DNA of 64,000 nt, taken from positions 2,942,520-3,006,519 of the forward strand of contig OZ025253.1 in assembly GCA_964019135.1 (NCBI GenBank), given 5' to 3'. The notes under the pieces were generated by a model. The model was not told the DNA's origin and did not search any database. It saw nothing but the letters and a program-made list of their open reading frames with translations. The translations under genes were made by a program, and so were the position numbers. The stretch comes from Arenicola marina (taxonomy: Eukaryota > Annelida > Polychaeta > Arenicolidae). Numbering within the stretch: the first letter of the stretch is position 1; every line of letters starts with the position of its first letter. Positions 45,651-58,800 of the stretch are shown here, one piece after another.

Positions 45651-48600
45651 TCAAACAAATATTTCCACAACGTGTGTGAACACATCCGAAGTATTCGGAG
45701 CAACACTGGCCGCGTGGGAGACAAAATTCCCTGAAGTAAACCAGGCAGGAGGACGGCGTTCGCGTCCTGACCGACGTGGCAACGTTTCGTCCTGCACCCT
45801 ATCAAGCGGCACTGGTTCCTGGGAGTCTCCAGCAGCAAAAAATGTCGGTGTACGACATTCGCGCACAGACTGACGAGGCATCACTTCGCCGCGCGCAATA
45901 TCCGGTGGCACAGGTTCCTCGACGTCATGATGACGTTCTACCGCCGGTTCGGGAGGCTGGTCACTATGGAAGGAACCAGAAGCCTCCAAACTGGGGTTCT
46001 CATCGGGTATGGCGCCCGTGTGGTTGAGACGTGCATTATTTCGAGACACGTTAGGATGAGACACATATTGAAGACAAACATCACTATCATCCCCGGAGGA
46101 ATGTGTGTCGGCCGTAATTGCATCTTTCTGACGCGGCCGCAACCTACGACGCGGGATAACAGGGTCGAGCGCGTCAGATGGTGGCCCAAAGTCCAGCAAC
46201 CCAACCGGAAGTAGGAGATTCCTATGCACTACCCTGGCTTTTCCTGTCCTATCTTCCTTCATCACTTTGTACACCGGAATGGTGTCATTGGGCTGGCTGA
46301 TAACTTTGTAGACCTCATCAGACCAGCGATTCGCCAGTTTATGAGGGCCTTCAAAACCAGTCTGCTTGACAAGCACTCTGTCTCCTGTTGTTACTGATGT
46401 GTTTGTCAGTACGTGACTATCGTCATACCCATGTTTTTGTCGACTTTGTCGCGCCTCAATTTGAGTCGCCGCAACTCGGTATGCGTAGTTCAGTCTGTCT
46501 TTCAGTCGCTTGACATATGTAAGGTAAGTTTCCGTACGTTCATTTACGTCCTCCGTGACACCGAGCGTCATGTCAACGGCAAGACGGGGTTGTCTCCCGA
46601 ACATAAGAAAGAATGGGGAGAACCCTGTAGTGTCATTCTTCGTACAATTGTATGAATGTGCAAGTGGCGCGACATAGTCCTTCCAGTTGGCTTTCTTATC
46701 GCTTGATAAGGTACCCAACATGCCAAGCAATGTTGAATTAAACCTCTCGACTTGCCCATTCCCCATAGGGTGATAGGGAGTCGTTCTTGATTTGTGGATT
46801 TTACAAAGTTGGCACAATTCTGCGATAATGCGAGATTCAAAGTTGCGCCCCTGATCACTGTGGAGCCGTTCAGGAAAGCCGAAATTAGTGATAAACGTCT
46901 TGAAGAGAGCGTTTGCGGTAGTTTGAGCGGTCTGGTTTTTAGTAGGAATCGCGGTAGCGTAGCGAGTGAAATGATCGGTAATAACGAGAATGTCCTTAAC
47001 CTTCCCTCTAGATTCTTCCAGGGACAGATAATCCATACAGACCAACTCTAGTGGGCGTGTTGTTTTTACATTGACCAACGGAACAGTCTGGATCTTCGAT
47101 TTCCGTTTGATACAAGTCGTGCAGGTTTTTACATAATTGTCAGCATCGCGGGTCATGCCAGGCCAGTAAAATCTAGCCTGAAGCAGGTCGACAGTCCTGT
47201 CTCGGCCTAAATGGCCGACCTCGTCGTGCACACCTCTGAAAGCTAACTGGTGGAATCGTCTTGGCAGTATTAGTTGGAGAACTTCCTCTTCGTTAACTAA
47301 GCGTCGCTTAAACAATATACCGTGGCGAAAGACCAACGATTTCACGTAGCGTAATAGCGTCTTAACCGCGGGATCGTCCGACTCAACAGATTCTCCTGTA
47401 AGATAATGAATGACATCCGAAATAACTGGATCTTCGGCCTGCCATTTGACCCATTCTTCTGCCGCTATGGATGGCAGAGCGGTTTCTCCCAACTGATCTA
47501 TCACTGTGGGATTCGTGAGCATAGTCTCCACGCCTGGAACGTGCTGGGTGTGACATATTGCGGTTGTTACGTCTGAGTTAAGGGTACATGGTATTCTGGA
47601 CAATGCATCGGCATCAACATTAGTCTTTCCAGAACGATACTTCACGTCAAAGTCAAAGTTGGTGAGTTCCGCGAGCCAGCGATGACCTGTGGCATCAAGC
47701 CGGGCAGTGGTCAAGACATATGTCAGTGGGTTGTTGTCTGTAAACGCAGTAAAATGGCTGCCGTGAAGATAATCCCTAAATTTATCACATACAGACCATT
47801 TCAACGCAAGAAACTCCAGTTTGTGGGCTGGATAATTACGCTCAGAGGGTGAGAGACCCCTACTGGCGTAAGCAATGACTCTGTCGACGCCATTTTGTTC
47901 CTGATACAAAATGGCTCCCAACCCTTGAAGGCTGGCATCAGTATGCAATTTGAATGGTAGTTTAAAATTAGCAAAAGCTAAAATGGGTGAACTAGTGAGA
48001 CGGTCAATTAAATCACGGAACGCATCATCTTGGGCGGTTTTCCAGTCAAAGCGAACTAAACGGCAAGCCTTCTTCACCGCAGTTTTCGCATCAGTCTGTC
48101 CCTTCAATAAGTCATATAATGGCCGTGAGATTTTGGCATAGTCCTTAACAAATCGACGGTAAAACCCGGTGAAGCCAAGGAACTTTCGGAGCTCCTGGAC
48201 GTTCTGAGGTTTGGGCCAGTCTTTTACTGCGGAAGCTTTGTCACTGTCAGTTTGTACGCCTTCTGCGGATATCACGTGACCTAGGTATTTCACCTTTGGT
48301 TGAAGAAACGTGCATTTTGAGGGCTTCAGTTTGAGACCATATTGTCTGAGTCGTTCGAAAACTCTCTTAAGACGCTCAAGATGTTCCTCTATGGTGGAGG
48401 AGAAGACGATAATGTCGTCTAGATACAAAAGACATTCCTTCAAGTGAATATCCGCCATACACCTCTCCATTAGCCGCTGAAAAGTGGCCGGAGCGTTCGT
48501 TAGCCCATATGGGACCCTATTAAACTCCCAGAAGCCAAGAGGTCCTGCCGTAAAGGCGGTCTTCTCTTTGTCACTCTCCTTAACATGTACTTGCCAATAA

Positions 48601-49874
48601 CCAGACTTGAGGTCGAGACATGTAAAATAGCGAGCACCAGAGAGGGCGTCGAGTGTGTCATCAATACGTGGTAGTGAGTGAGCGTCTTTGATAGTCCGAG
48701 CGTTCAGTTTGCGGTAATCTATACAAAATCTCAGACTCTCATCCTTCTTTCGAACTAAAACGACAGGTGAAGCAAATGGACTACTGCTGGGTCGAATAAC
48801 GCCGCAGTCAAGCATGTCCTGAAGGTGTTGTTTCACCTCCTCATACATGGGCGGGGGTATCCTGCGATACTTCTCCTTAAAGGGAGTTTCGTCAGTCAGT
48901 CTGATTGGATGTTCTACCGTAGACACACCACCTAAGTCAGTGTCAGTCAGGGCAAATATGTCCTTACTTTTCGTAAGTAGGTCCGATAGTTTCTGTCTAT
49001 GTTCCTGATCTATCGTGTCCAAGTTAAATCTGGACAGGAAAGAGGCGGGCTCGGGCGCATCCTGATTCATATCAGTTGTCGTCGTCTGCATCTGTGCTGA
49101 CACGGACTTACACTGCTGACTTACCATGCCAACAGGCGATAATTGACACAATTGAGATTTAGCAGGAATCGTAATGTCGTGCCCCGTCAGGTTATGCACT
49201 CGGATGGAAACACGTGTAGACGCTTTCGAGTAAGACTCAACGTGTTGAATAGATGGAACCAAGACGACACCATTGGGAAGAGACTGGTAATCCCCTTGTT
49301 CACTTAACGTGAGAACCTTTCCGATTCCTCCAGCGCGAACAATGCCATGGATAGTCACTTGGCAATTACCCGGGACAAGTACTTGCCTACAGCACTTAAC
49401 TTCCCCAACAGTGGACTCAGGAGTATCTAGGCATTTTCGATTCTGCAATGCACGAGTCGCCACTTTCCATGAACGACTGGTTGAATCTTCAATGTCTGCT
49501 AAATGAAGGTCCGATTCAGATACACATTGCAAGACGTTTGTTCCAATAATGACCGGTACAGAACGATTGTACATGGTGTCTCCGACAACCAGTACAGGCG
49601 TGGGAATAGTCACCGATTGGTCAATCACCGTAAATTGCAAATCCAATTCTACCACACCTTGAAAGCCAAGCTGATGACCACCAGCACTTTCCACATTTAA
49701 CAAGGACGAAATAGATTCAATTTCTATGTCAGGAAAGTGGTCTTTAAGAAACCCTGTGGCCACAGTGGTTATCTGTGATCCTGTGTCAATCAACCCAGTG
49801 CACTCCTTGCCAGCCACTCTCATTGGGACCTCGTTAGCCACACCAACTAGGTTAGCTTTGGATTTGAACTTCAA
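45651..49874 (-). CDS. pol: Nested element pol: protease, reverse transcriptase, RNase H, integrase
   Basis: 1407 codons without a stop. Aspartic protease with LIDTGSQITTV (Asp30); reverse transcriptase with FCIDYRKLN, LDLKSGYWQV and YLDD at about 484-487; RNase H with HTDAS at about 643; integrase zinc-binding HHCC (HDEVGHLG, CTTC) at about 870-915, then catalytic Asp in CMDYLS, Asp in HSDQG and Glu in GQVERF. The C-terminus has two copies of a 30-residue EPVP...RR/RQS..R motif. The frame opens at a TTG overlapping the gag stop (tttTGA), so Pol is likely made by -1 frameshifting rather than its own start. The integrase order places it in Ty3/gypsy. Confidence 0.93.
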   Translation of the reverse strand: MKFKSKANLVGVANEVPMRVAGKECTGLIDTGSQITTVATGFLKDHFPDIEIESISSLLNVESAGGHQLGFQGVVELDLQFTVIDQSVTIPTPVLVVGDTMYNRSVPVIIGTNVLQCVSESDLHLADIEDSTSRSWKVATRALQNRKCLDTPESTVGEVKCCRQVLVPGNCQVTIHGIVRAGGIGKVLTLSEQGDYQSLPNGVVLVPSIQHVESYSKASTRVSIRVHNLTGHDITIPAKSQLCQLSPVGMVSQQCKSVSAQMQTTTTDMNQDAPEPASFLSRFNLDTIDQEHRQKLSDLLTKSKDIFALTDTDLGGVSTVEHPIRLTDETPFKEKYRRIPPPMYEEVKQHLQDMLDCGVIRPSSSPFASPVVLVRKKDESLRFCIDYRKLNARTIKDAHSLPRIDDTLDALSGARYFTCLDLKSGYWQVHVKESDKEKTAFTAGPLGFWEFNRVPYGLTNAPATFQRLMERCMADIHLKECLLYLDDIIVFSSTIEEHLERLKRVFERLRQYGLKLKPSKCTFLQPKVKYLGHVISAEGVQTDSDKASAVKDWPKPQNVQELRKFLGFTGFYRRFVKDYAKISRPLYDLLKGQTDAKTAVKKACRLVRFDWKTAQDDAFRDLIDRLTSSPILAFANFKLPFKLHTDASLQGLGAILYQEQNGVDRVIAYASRGLSPSERNYPAHKLEFLALKWSVCDKFRDYLHGSHFTAFTDNNPLTYVLTTARLDATGHRWLAELTNFDFDVKYRSGKTNVDADALSRIPCTLNSDVTTAICHTQHVPGVETMLTNPTVIDQLGETALPSIAAEEWVKWQAEDPVISDVIHYLTGESVESDDPAVKTLLRYVKSLVFRHGILFKRRLVNEEEVLQLILPRRFHQLAFRGVHDEVGHLGRDRTVDLLQARFYWPGMTRDADNYVKTCTTCIKRKSKIQTVPLVNVKTTRPLELVCMDYLSLEESRGKVKDILVITDHFTRYATAIPTKNQTAQTTANALFKTFITNFGFPERLHSDQGRNFESRIIAELCQLCKIHKSRTTPYHPMGNGQVERFNSTLLGMLGTLSSDKKANWKDYVAPLAHSYNCTKNDTTGFSPFFLMFGRQPRLAVDMTLGVTEDVNERTETYLTYVKRLKDRLNYAYRVAATQIEARQSRQKHGYDDSHVLTNTSVTTGDRVLVKQTGFEGPHKLANRWSDEVYKVISQPNDTIPVYKVMKEDRTGKARVVHRNLLLPVGLLDFGPPSDALDPVIPRRRLRPRQKDAITADTHSSGDDSDVCLQYVSHPNVSRNNARLNHTGAIPDENPSLEASGSFHSDQPPEPAVERHHDVEEPVPPDIARGEVMPRQSVRECRTPTFFAAGDSQEPVPLDRVQDETLPRRSGRERRPPAWFTSGNFVSHAASVAPNTSDVFTHVVEIFV

Positions 49875-52800
49875 AACCGTGGGGCTGCTTCCTGAACACC
49901 CTCGACCTCGCCCCTGTGGGAGGGTGCATTCTCGTTTAAATGCCTGCCATCTACGTGAAACCGGGCCCTACATTTATCCTCTGGGTGACCAAAACGAGCA
50001 CATCGTTTACACCGTATTGAAGGAGGTTTTCTTCTCGGGCTGGAGCATTTGGGAGTTGCAGAACACTGTTTTCCCACTTCCAAAGACTGTAGTCTTTGAC
50101 CCATGTCATCAACCTTTTGCATAAGCAATTCCATTTTGCGCAAAAGTTCATCATTTGACACGCTCTGCTGGTTAACACGCGCTTTAGACTGTGTAGACGT
50201 TTGGAATTCATGCTCTACTTGTCTAACTTGTTTAAACAGATTGTCATACTTGTGTTTCCCATCAAAATAATGTCTAGTGGCTTCTTTAACATGCTGGTCT
50301 TTTAACCCCATCCAGAATTTAGTTCTCAACATGGGTTCACTTCCATCATCTGACAAGTCTCCCTGGTCTCTGATTTGAGCAAGTAACTCTTCGAGTCTAC
50401 ATCCCCAGGCGGAGACACTCTCACCTGGCCGCTGTTTTGAAGCATAGAATTCTTCAAATAATTGTTCTGTTGTTAGAACAACGCCAAATATAGAGTCAAA
50501 CTTGGCAAAGATAGCTTTGGTTGTAACTGACTCGCCCAAGTACCGGAGTATTTTGGCTGCAGTGCCCCGCAACGATCGACGTATGGCCTGCAATACCATG
50601 GTTTGGGGATGATTCTCAACAAGGAGACAACGAACCTCATATTTCCATTCGAAGTACGACAACTCCCCCTTCCCTCCATCCCCAGAGAATATTGGTAAAC
50701 GAATATCCCTGACGGCGGGTAAGACCGGAGTCGACACAAGAGATGCTTGTCCTAAATGAGGTTGATGATTTCCCTCATTAACATCAGCGTCACTATCGAG
50801 ACTAGCATTATGATCAATCTCCACACCCCTATCGAAGTCTGTGGAGGGTAAAAACTCTCTAAGTAACGAAAGTCTTTCCTCTTGTGGCATTGTGGCTAAG
50901 TGTTCCTTCAAGTCAAACTCCTGTGAGTCTGGCAATTCAGACCCATCTCGCGACATTTTGAAACACAGGGGTTCTACACAAGTAACCCAATCACAGAAGC
51001 AAAACTACTTCACAATCACATACAAATTTGGCAATATTGAAGATACAATTCAAAGACAACGCAACTAATGGTGACGTCAGTCATACAACATCAACAATCA
51101 GCCATCTACAAGAAAATGTCAATCATACGCACGATAAACACCAAACTCGTTTGACCGAACGATTAAAGTCTCCGAGCAATCTGAAAAGGGTAATACGAGT
51201 TAATGCAAAAAAAAAAAACACAACAGATAATAATATCGGGTCAATTCTCGCAAGACTGCTAAAGTCAGTGTCAAATGGAAGTATGTAAATGCATTAATGA
51301 TAAAATGAATGATAAAGGTGAGTGATATAGGTGAATGATAACGGTGAGTGATGTATGATGGGAAGGTAATGATATAAAGTAAACCTGCTATCCACCTAAC
51401 TTAAGTAATATAGCTTAAGTAGCTTACTCGGACATGCAAGTATTAACCTTACAATGTTTTAAGAAAAAAAAAGTAATCATGCATGTAGTAAATAAAGTAC
51501 TATCTATCTATCTACTAGCTATCCAATACCTAATATTAACCACGACGATTACCAAACAAATTTGAGGCTTGTCCTATTCACAACAAAGCCAAAACTACAA
51601 ACGAGTAAAATCAAACTATAAACTAAAATAAGTCTTTAAACTAATTTCATTAACCCCAAACGATTTAACTATCAACTAGATAATTGTACTATTATATGCA
51701 AATAGATTAGAAGCTGATGACACACAAATGCAAAATGATTGTCTAAAGACTATACTATTCTCAATGTTAAGGTCAATATCATTCAAGGTCGCATACAATC
51801 AAAAAACACTGTTATGCAACGAATAAATGGCAAAAAGAAATTAAAAAAAAAACTTTCACATACATTGAAACACCTTGAAGTTGTATAATGTAGAAAAAAT
51901 ATATCTGAGATGAGTAACCTGTTGAATTTCATCAACTAAATGAATCGAAATATTTACAATGAGAAACAGCTGAGAAAATTCCTTCAGTGTAAGCCGGCTT
52001 CAGAAGGACTTCCCTGAGCAACCGCTCATTGTTAATAAAGTGATACGAAGTTAAACCAATAGGTGACTATTTACGCATGCGCACTTAATGCTTTACTAAG
52101 TCAGTTACAGAATGCTAACGAAGACCTGCTTAATTCTCTCTGAAGTAGCTAGCATTAAGAGAGGATTTCACAAGCCCACATCAACATCACATAACATAAC
52201 GGAGGTACCTTAATTAAATAAATTAAAAAAAACAAGCAAAAAAAAAAGAAGAATCGGCCGTATAGAAAAGAAGAAATAAAGGAATGTCAACTGATCACCA
52301 AAGGAAGTAAATCAGTAAAATTAAAGGGATACATGTATATCAAGTAAGGCCTATAAGGGATCAAGCTTAACGTACGTAATTAATGTCTCACCACGTGTCT
52401 TGCGAGGTTCCTGTTCGGTGAGAACAGCGACGACGAGGTGATAACTTGCGGTTGTACGGTGAAGCTGTTGACTGCTGTCAAAAGTGTAGCTCTGCTTAAC
52501 GATGGCTGGACGTACGAAGCGATGACGCGCGAAGAAGCTCAAACTGACCGTTGAACAGCCCCTTGGGTATACACCTAGGGCTGCATGGCAGTGAGCATAA
52601 GCTGAGTTGTCGGTCGACGGTTCACTGACTGTTGGTCAGTGAGGTGGAGCGTGGCAGCCAGGTCTTGGTCGGATGACCGGCCGGTGGGTTCTCCACGGAC
52701 GAATGGCTGCCCTCAGTACAGCCACAGGGACGTTCTGGTCGACCGGGTGAAAGCTGTTGGGTGGGGTGAAATGTCTCTCTCACAATCCTGTTCATGACGC

Positions 52801-55800
52801 CATTGTGACAGATTGTGCTCGTGGGGTGAGAGAGACAAACACACACACTTGTTTGTTGCTGGGGAGGTCTTTATTAGCTGTAATGTCGAAGACCAGACAT
52901 TAGTGCCGACGTGTTGCCGGCGCAATCCCAACACATAATCTGCCTAATTAAATAGATAATAATGCAATAATCCTCAAGTTATCAATACATTACGATATGA
53001 AATATACCATATCTATGGACATTAAATAAGTAACATACATATACTGCTAGTGAGAATAACAAATACACAGGTTTATAATAGTTACCTGTAATGTCGAAGA
53101 CCAGACATTAGTGCCGACGTGTTGCCGGCGCAATCCCAACACATAATCTGCGCGGGATTGCTGGTCTCGCAAACAGACTAGCGGAATTTGACCAATGAAA
53201 TGCGAGATGAAACAATGGACCAATGAATGGAGAGGAATGATAAACAATATTGAGTGCCCCCTAGCGAATGTATGGGTGGTAGCAATGAAAATGAAGAATG
53301 TGAATATGACTAAAATACGGAATAAGAATGTGTTTGTAATTGGAGAATGACGAGTGAAAACTGCTACATGTGTGTGGTTCATTGGGATATCTTTAGATAC
53401 TTCGTGTTAGCTGCTATAGTAAATTTGTGGGCTTTTTCAGTTATCCTTATGGAGTAAATTGGTTATAAATTATGACCTGTTGATTAAGTCGCTTGGAGTT
53501 ACAAGGTGTAACACCTGATGACCTGTGTGTGATGTGTCATTGTACGGTTGATGACCACACCAATACCTAGTGCTTGTGTCGTGAGGAAGTGTGGGCCAAT
53601 GTGGCTTGGATGACCTCACTCGTTGAACGGCTGCCTGCTGAAGTGCTTGGCGGGACAAAACAGAGCGCCAGAAGAGCGCTACTTCGTGCTGATTTGACGG
53701 CAACCCCAGCAGCGTCCTCAGCATCAGGGGCGTCACCGGCGTCATCGGTGACCGCCGCGTCATCGGCCGAACTACCGGCAGCTGCGGCGCCCCAGGCACC
53801 AGCATCGGCGGCGTCACCATTATCATAGGTGACCGCGGCTTCATCGGCCGAACTTACGGCAGACATCGGCGGCGTCACCGCCATCATCGGCATCGGCGGC
53901 GTCACCGTTATCATAGGTGACCGCGGCTTCATCGGCCGAACTTACGGCGACAACATCGGCGGCAGCGTCCGCGACAGCATCGGCCGAACTTACGGCAGAC
54001 ATCGGCGGCGTCACCGCCATCATCAGCATCGGCGTGCGCGACAACACGGCGTCGGCTTAGGCGGCAGCATCGGCGTCCGCGATACCATCGGCGGCAGCAT
54101 CGGCGTCCGCGACAACGTCCGCGACAACATCGGCGTCCGCGACAACGTCCGCAACAACATCGGCGTCCGCGATAGCAGCGGCTGCTACTGCAGCTACGAC
54201 AGTCACTGGCTGCCCGGATGGCGACGACATCCTTGACGACGTCGCTACTTGTGGTCGCTACAGCCGCAGACATCCTGGCTGCTGCGGTGGCCGAAACTGA
54301 ACTTTGGTCGTGTCAGATCCGGCCCAGCCGGCATTTGTGACAGCTTCAGCGGCGTCCTTGGCGCGCTTGGCGTTACCAAGTGGTGGCGTCAATGCCGTGG
54401 AGCCTCGGGACGAGGCCCGGGCGCCAGCACGGAATCACTCCGCGGTCGGCCACATCGGTGACCCAGTGACCTCTCTTCGGCCTTGAACGATACAGACTTT
54501 GCCGGCAACGGCTATTGTGTGACTTTTTGTTTTGCTCTCAACGCTGGTAATATTCAGGTTATATGACATCATCTTTGCTTTGTGTTTATAATGGTTCAAC
54601 TTCGCTGTCATAATATTAGTGATTTGGGTTTAGTCGTTCGAGGGCGAACGTTTTAAAGGGAGGGGGAGTGTGGTATCCCAGGTCCAATGCTTTTGCGCCA
54701 TACTGTAGTTTGCGCGCGTGAGTTGCTATAGCAACCACAGCGGTGATGTCACCGCTTGGATTGAGTTTGAAGTCAGTTAGTCAGTCAGCGGCGTTGCGGG
54801 AGGACGTGTTTTAGCTAGCCAGCTAGGAGGGATTTACGTTGGATTCACCGCCCTGCGGAGCAAGGGGCTGGCAGCAGTTTCACCAACTGCTGCCAGGTAA
54901 GTGACACCGATAACGGAGTTCGTGACTTGTGTTTTATTTGGGTTTAAGGGCGTTTAAATAAATCATCGAAACTTTAACCACTTCGTTTCGCCTCAGTGCC
55001 TTCGCCACCACGTGTTAACGCAAGACCGAATTCGGAACGAACACCCAGTTGGGGTTGTCGAAATTAAGTTTAGATCCAATTAGAATAACACAACGAGAAG
55101 TACATTAAATTAAAGTAAAGACACTCCCCCCATTCCTAAAATATCACACAGCCAATCTACTACGAGACCCAGCATTTAAATTGCACAAATTGGATTATCC
55201 AAATTGGAAATATAGGTCAGAGCATGACCTGGCCTAATTAGGCAAAATGGTTGGTTACGCGGTATTCTTACGCGTGTAGTCACTCGCCGGGTTGTCCCAT
55301 TGTTACTTAGGCCAGTTTCGGTAGGGGCGGCGGCGTCCGTGAAGACGTAACATGTCAACTTATCTTAAGATAATTCTCCTTTCCTTTCCAATGTTTCAGA
55401 GATATCAATTAAACTTCTATTACCTGAATGCACAGTGCTAATAAATTAGGCACATTTCATCAGTAAATTATACAAGTTTTAACGTATGACAACCATACTC
55501 TCCCTTTCTCGGCAGAATTAGACTCGCCCTTTGTCCATGAGAAATATTATTGACAGGAAAGACGGGCAGTGAGTTGTTTTTGAACTCATTGGGCCAAGAT
55601 CAAAGGGGCTCATATGACCCAGTCCTGAAACTCGGCATGTGGCGTGTGATGTTATGACGTTGGGCCCAAGAGGGGAGACTGCGGATAGGTGGGGGGTGGC
55701 ATAGCGCATGGGAAGGAGGGGTTGGGGGGGGGGGGGGGGGGGGAGCCCGGGGTGGTTAGAAAGTGATTTTTTACTACTCAAGGTTAGTGTTTGCTCACCA

Positions 55801-58800
55801 AGCACGGAAAGCGTATGGCAAACCAAAGTAAAATAATGAATTGTACATATGTGCAAATAATTTGCACGTATGTTCAAATATTTGCACATGCACATATGTT
55901 CAAATATTTGCACATGCACATTTGTTCAAATAATTAGTACATATGTTTAATTCAATTGCACATATGTCCAAATCATTTGCACATATGTCCAAATCATTTG
56001 CACATATGTCCAAATCATTAGCACATATGTCCAAATCATTTGCACATATGTCCAATCATTTGCACATATGCCCAAATGATTTGCATATAATAATATGTTC
56101 AAATGTTTTGCACATATGTTCAAATGATTTGAACATATTAAATTCCACCACGGCTAGGGGGCCTGATGGCCGCGTCTAGGGGGCCTGATGGCCGCGGCTT
56201 GGAACCTGATGGCCGGGGCTATTGGGCCTGAGGGCCGCGGCTAGGGACCTGAGGGCCGCGGCTAGGGGGCCTGATGGCCGCGGCTAGGGGGCCCGATGGC
56301 CGGGGCTATTGGGCCTGAGGGCCGCGGCTAGGGACCTGAGGGCCGCGGCTAGGGGCCTGATGGCCGGGGCTAGGGACCTGATGGCCGGGGCTAGGGACCT
56401 GATGGCCGGGGCTAGGGACCTGATGGCCGGGGCTATTGGGCCTGATGGCCGCGGCTAGGGACCTGATCACCGGGACTAGGGGGCCTCAGAGACGGGGGTA
56501 GGGGGCCTGATGGCCGCGTCTAGGGGGCCTGATGGCCGGGGCTTGCGACCTGATGGCCGCGGCTAGGGGACTGATGGCCGCGGCTAGGGGGCCTGATGGC
56601 CGGGACTAGGGGGCCTGATGGCCGGGGCTAGGCGGCCTGATGACCGCGGCTCGGGGGCCTGATGGCCGCGGCTTGGGACCCGATGGCCGGGACTATTGGG
56701 CCTGATGGCCGGGGCTAGGCGGCCTGATGACCGCGGCTAGGGGGCCTGATGGCCGCGGCCAGGGGACCTGATGGCCGCGGCTAGGGGGCCTGATGGCCGC
56801 GGCTAGGGACCTGATGGCCGGGACTAGGGGGCCTGATGGCCGCGGCCTTGGGACCCGATGGCCGGGACTAGGAGGCCTGATGGCTGCGGCTAAGGGGCCT
56901 GATGGCCGCGGCTAGGGACCTGATCACCGGGGCTAGGAGGCCTCAGAGACAGAGGTAGGGGGCCTGATGGCCGCGGCTAGGGGGCCTGATGACCGCGGCT
57001 TGGGACCCGATGGCCGGGACTAGGGGGCCTGATGGCCGCGGCTAGGGGGCCTGATGGCCGCGGCTAGGGACCTAATGGCCGGGGCTAGGCGGCCTGATGG
57101 CCGCGGCCAGGGGACCTGATGGCCGCGGCTAGGGGGCCTGATGGCCGCGGCTTGGGACCCGATGGCCGGGACTCGGGGGCCTGATGGCCGGGGCCAGGTG
57201 GCCTGATGGCCGCGGCTAGGGGACTGATGGCCGCGGCTAGGGGGCCTGATGGCCGGGACTAGGGGGCCTGATGGCCGGGGCTAGGCGGCCTGATGACCGC
57301 GGCTTGGGGGCCTGATGGCCGCGGCTAGGGGGCCTGATGGCCGCGGCTAGGCGGCCTGATGGCCGGGGGTAGGCGGCCTGATGGCCGCGGCCAGGGGACC
57401 TGATGGCCGCGGCTAGGGGGCCTGATGGCCGCGGCTTGGGACCCGATGGCCGGGACTCGGGGGCCTGATGGCCGGGGCTAGGTGGCCTGATGGCCGCGGC
57501 TCGGGGGCCTGATGGCCGCGGCTTGGGATCCGATGGCCGGGACTAGGGGGCCCGATGGCCGGGACTAGGGGGCCTGATGGCCGCGGCTAGGGGGCCTGAT
57601 GGCCGCGGCTAGGGACCTGATGGCCGGGGGTAGGCGGCCTGATGGCCGCGGCCAGGGGACCTGATGGCCGCGGCTAGGGGGCCTGATGGCCGCGGCTTGG
57701 GACCCGATGGCCAGGACTCGGGGGCCTGATGGCCGGGGCTAGGTGGCCTGATGGCCGCGGCTCGGGGGCCTGATGGCCGCGGCTTGGGATCCGATGGCCG
57801 GGACTAGGGGGCCCGATGGCCGGGACTAGGGGGCCTGATGGCCGCGGCTCGGGGGCCTGATGGCCGCGGCTTGGGACCCGATGGCCGGGACTAGGGGGCC
57901 TGATGGCCGGGGCCAGGGGGCCTGATGGCCGCGGCTAGGGACCTGATGGCCGCGGCTAGGGACCTGATGGCCGCGGCGAGGGACCCGATGGCCGGGACTA
58001 GGAGGCCTGATGGCCGCGGCTTGGGGGCCTGATGGCCGCGGCTAGGGACCTGATGGCCGGGGCTAGGCGGCCTGATGACCGCGGCTAGGGGATCTGATGG
58101 CCGCGGCTAGGGGGCCTGATGGCCGCGGCTTGGGACCCGATGGCCGGGACTAGGGGGCCTGATGGCCGGGGCCAGGGGGCCTGATGGCCGCGGCTCGGGG
58201 GCCTGATGGCCGCGGCTTGGGACCCGATGGCCGGGACTAGGGGGCCTGATGGCCGGAGCCAGGGGGCCTGATGGCCGCGGCTAGGGACCTGATGGCCGCG
58301 GCTAGGGACCTGATGGCCGCGGCTAGGGACCTGATGACCGGGACTAGGGGTCTCAGAGACGGGGGTTGGAGGCCTGATGGCCGCGGCTAGGAACCTAATG
58401 GCCGGGGCTAGGGGACCTGATGGCCGCGGCTAGGGACCTGATGACCGGGACTAGGGGGCCTCAGAGACGGGGGTAGGGGGCCTGATGGCCGCGGCCAGGG
58501 ACCTAATGGCCGGGGCTAGGGGGCCTGATGACCGCGGCTAGGGGGCCTGATGGCCTCGGCTAGGCGGCCTGATGACCGCGGCTCGGGGGCCTGATGGCCT
58601 CGGCTTGGGACCTGATGGCCAGGGCTAGAGGCCTGATCACCGGGGCTAGGAGGCCCAAGGGCCGCTGCTAGGGGGCCTGATGGCCTCGGCTTGGGACCTG
58701 ATGGCCCGGGCCACGGGGCCTGATGGCCGCGTCTAGGGGCCTGATGGCCGCGGCTCGGGGGCCTGATGGCCTCGGCTTGGGACCTGATGGCCGGGGCTAG

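Larger units (their letters stand above)
44803..53368 (-). mobile_element. Nested Ty3-type LTR retrotransposon, nearly intact
   Basis: 8566 bp in minus orientation: 565-bp LTRs at both ends, tgtg duplicated outside (44799-44802, 53369-53372), gag and pol open throughout, a polypurine tract (complement of ttgccccctgggtt) beside the 3' LTR. I see one difference between the LTRs (gttataaat/gttatcaat), which points to a recent insertion. Confidence 0.92.
42725..55148 (+). mobile_element. Outer LTR retrotransposon, probably non-autonomous, with nested insert
   Basis: Two 480-482-bp direct LTRs, cagc duplicated at both borders (42721-42724, 55149-55152), a primer-binding-site-like tggtgccgtgaacc after the 5' LTR, and a polypurine tract aaagggagggggag before the 3' LTR. 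Removing the nested element (44803-53368 plus one copy of tgtg) leaves about 3.85 kb without recognisable protease, RT or integrase. It probably depended on proteins from a related element. Confidence 0.85.
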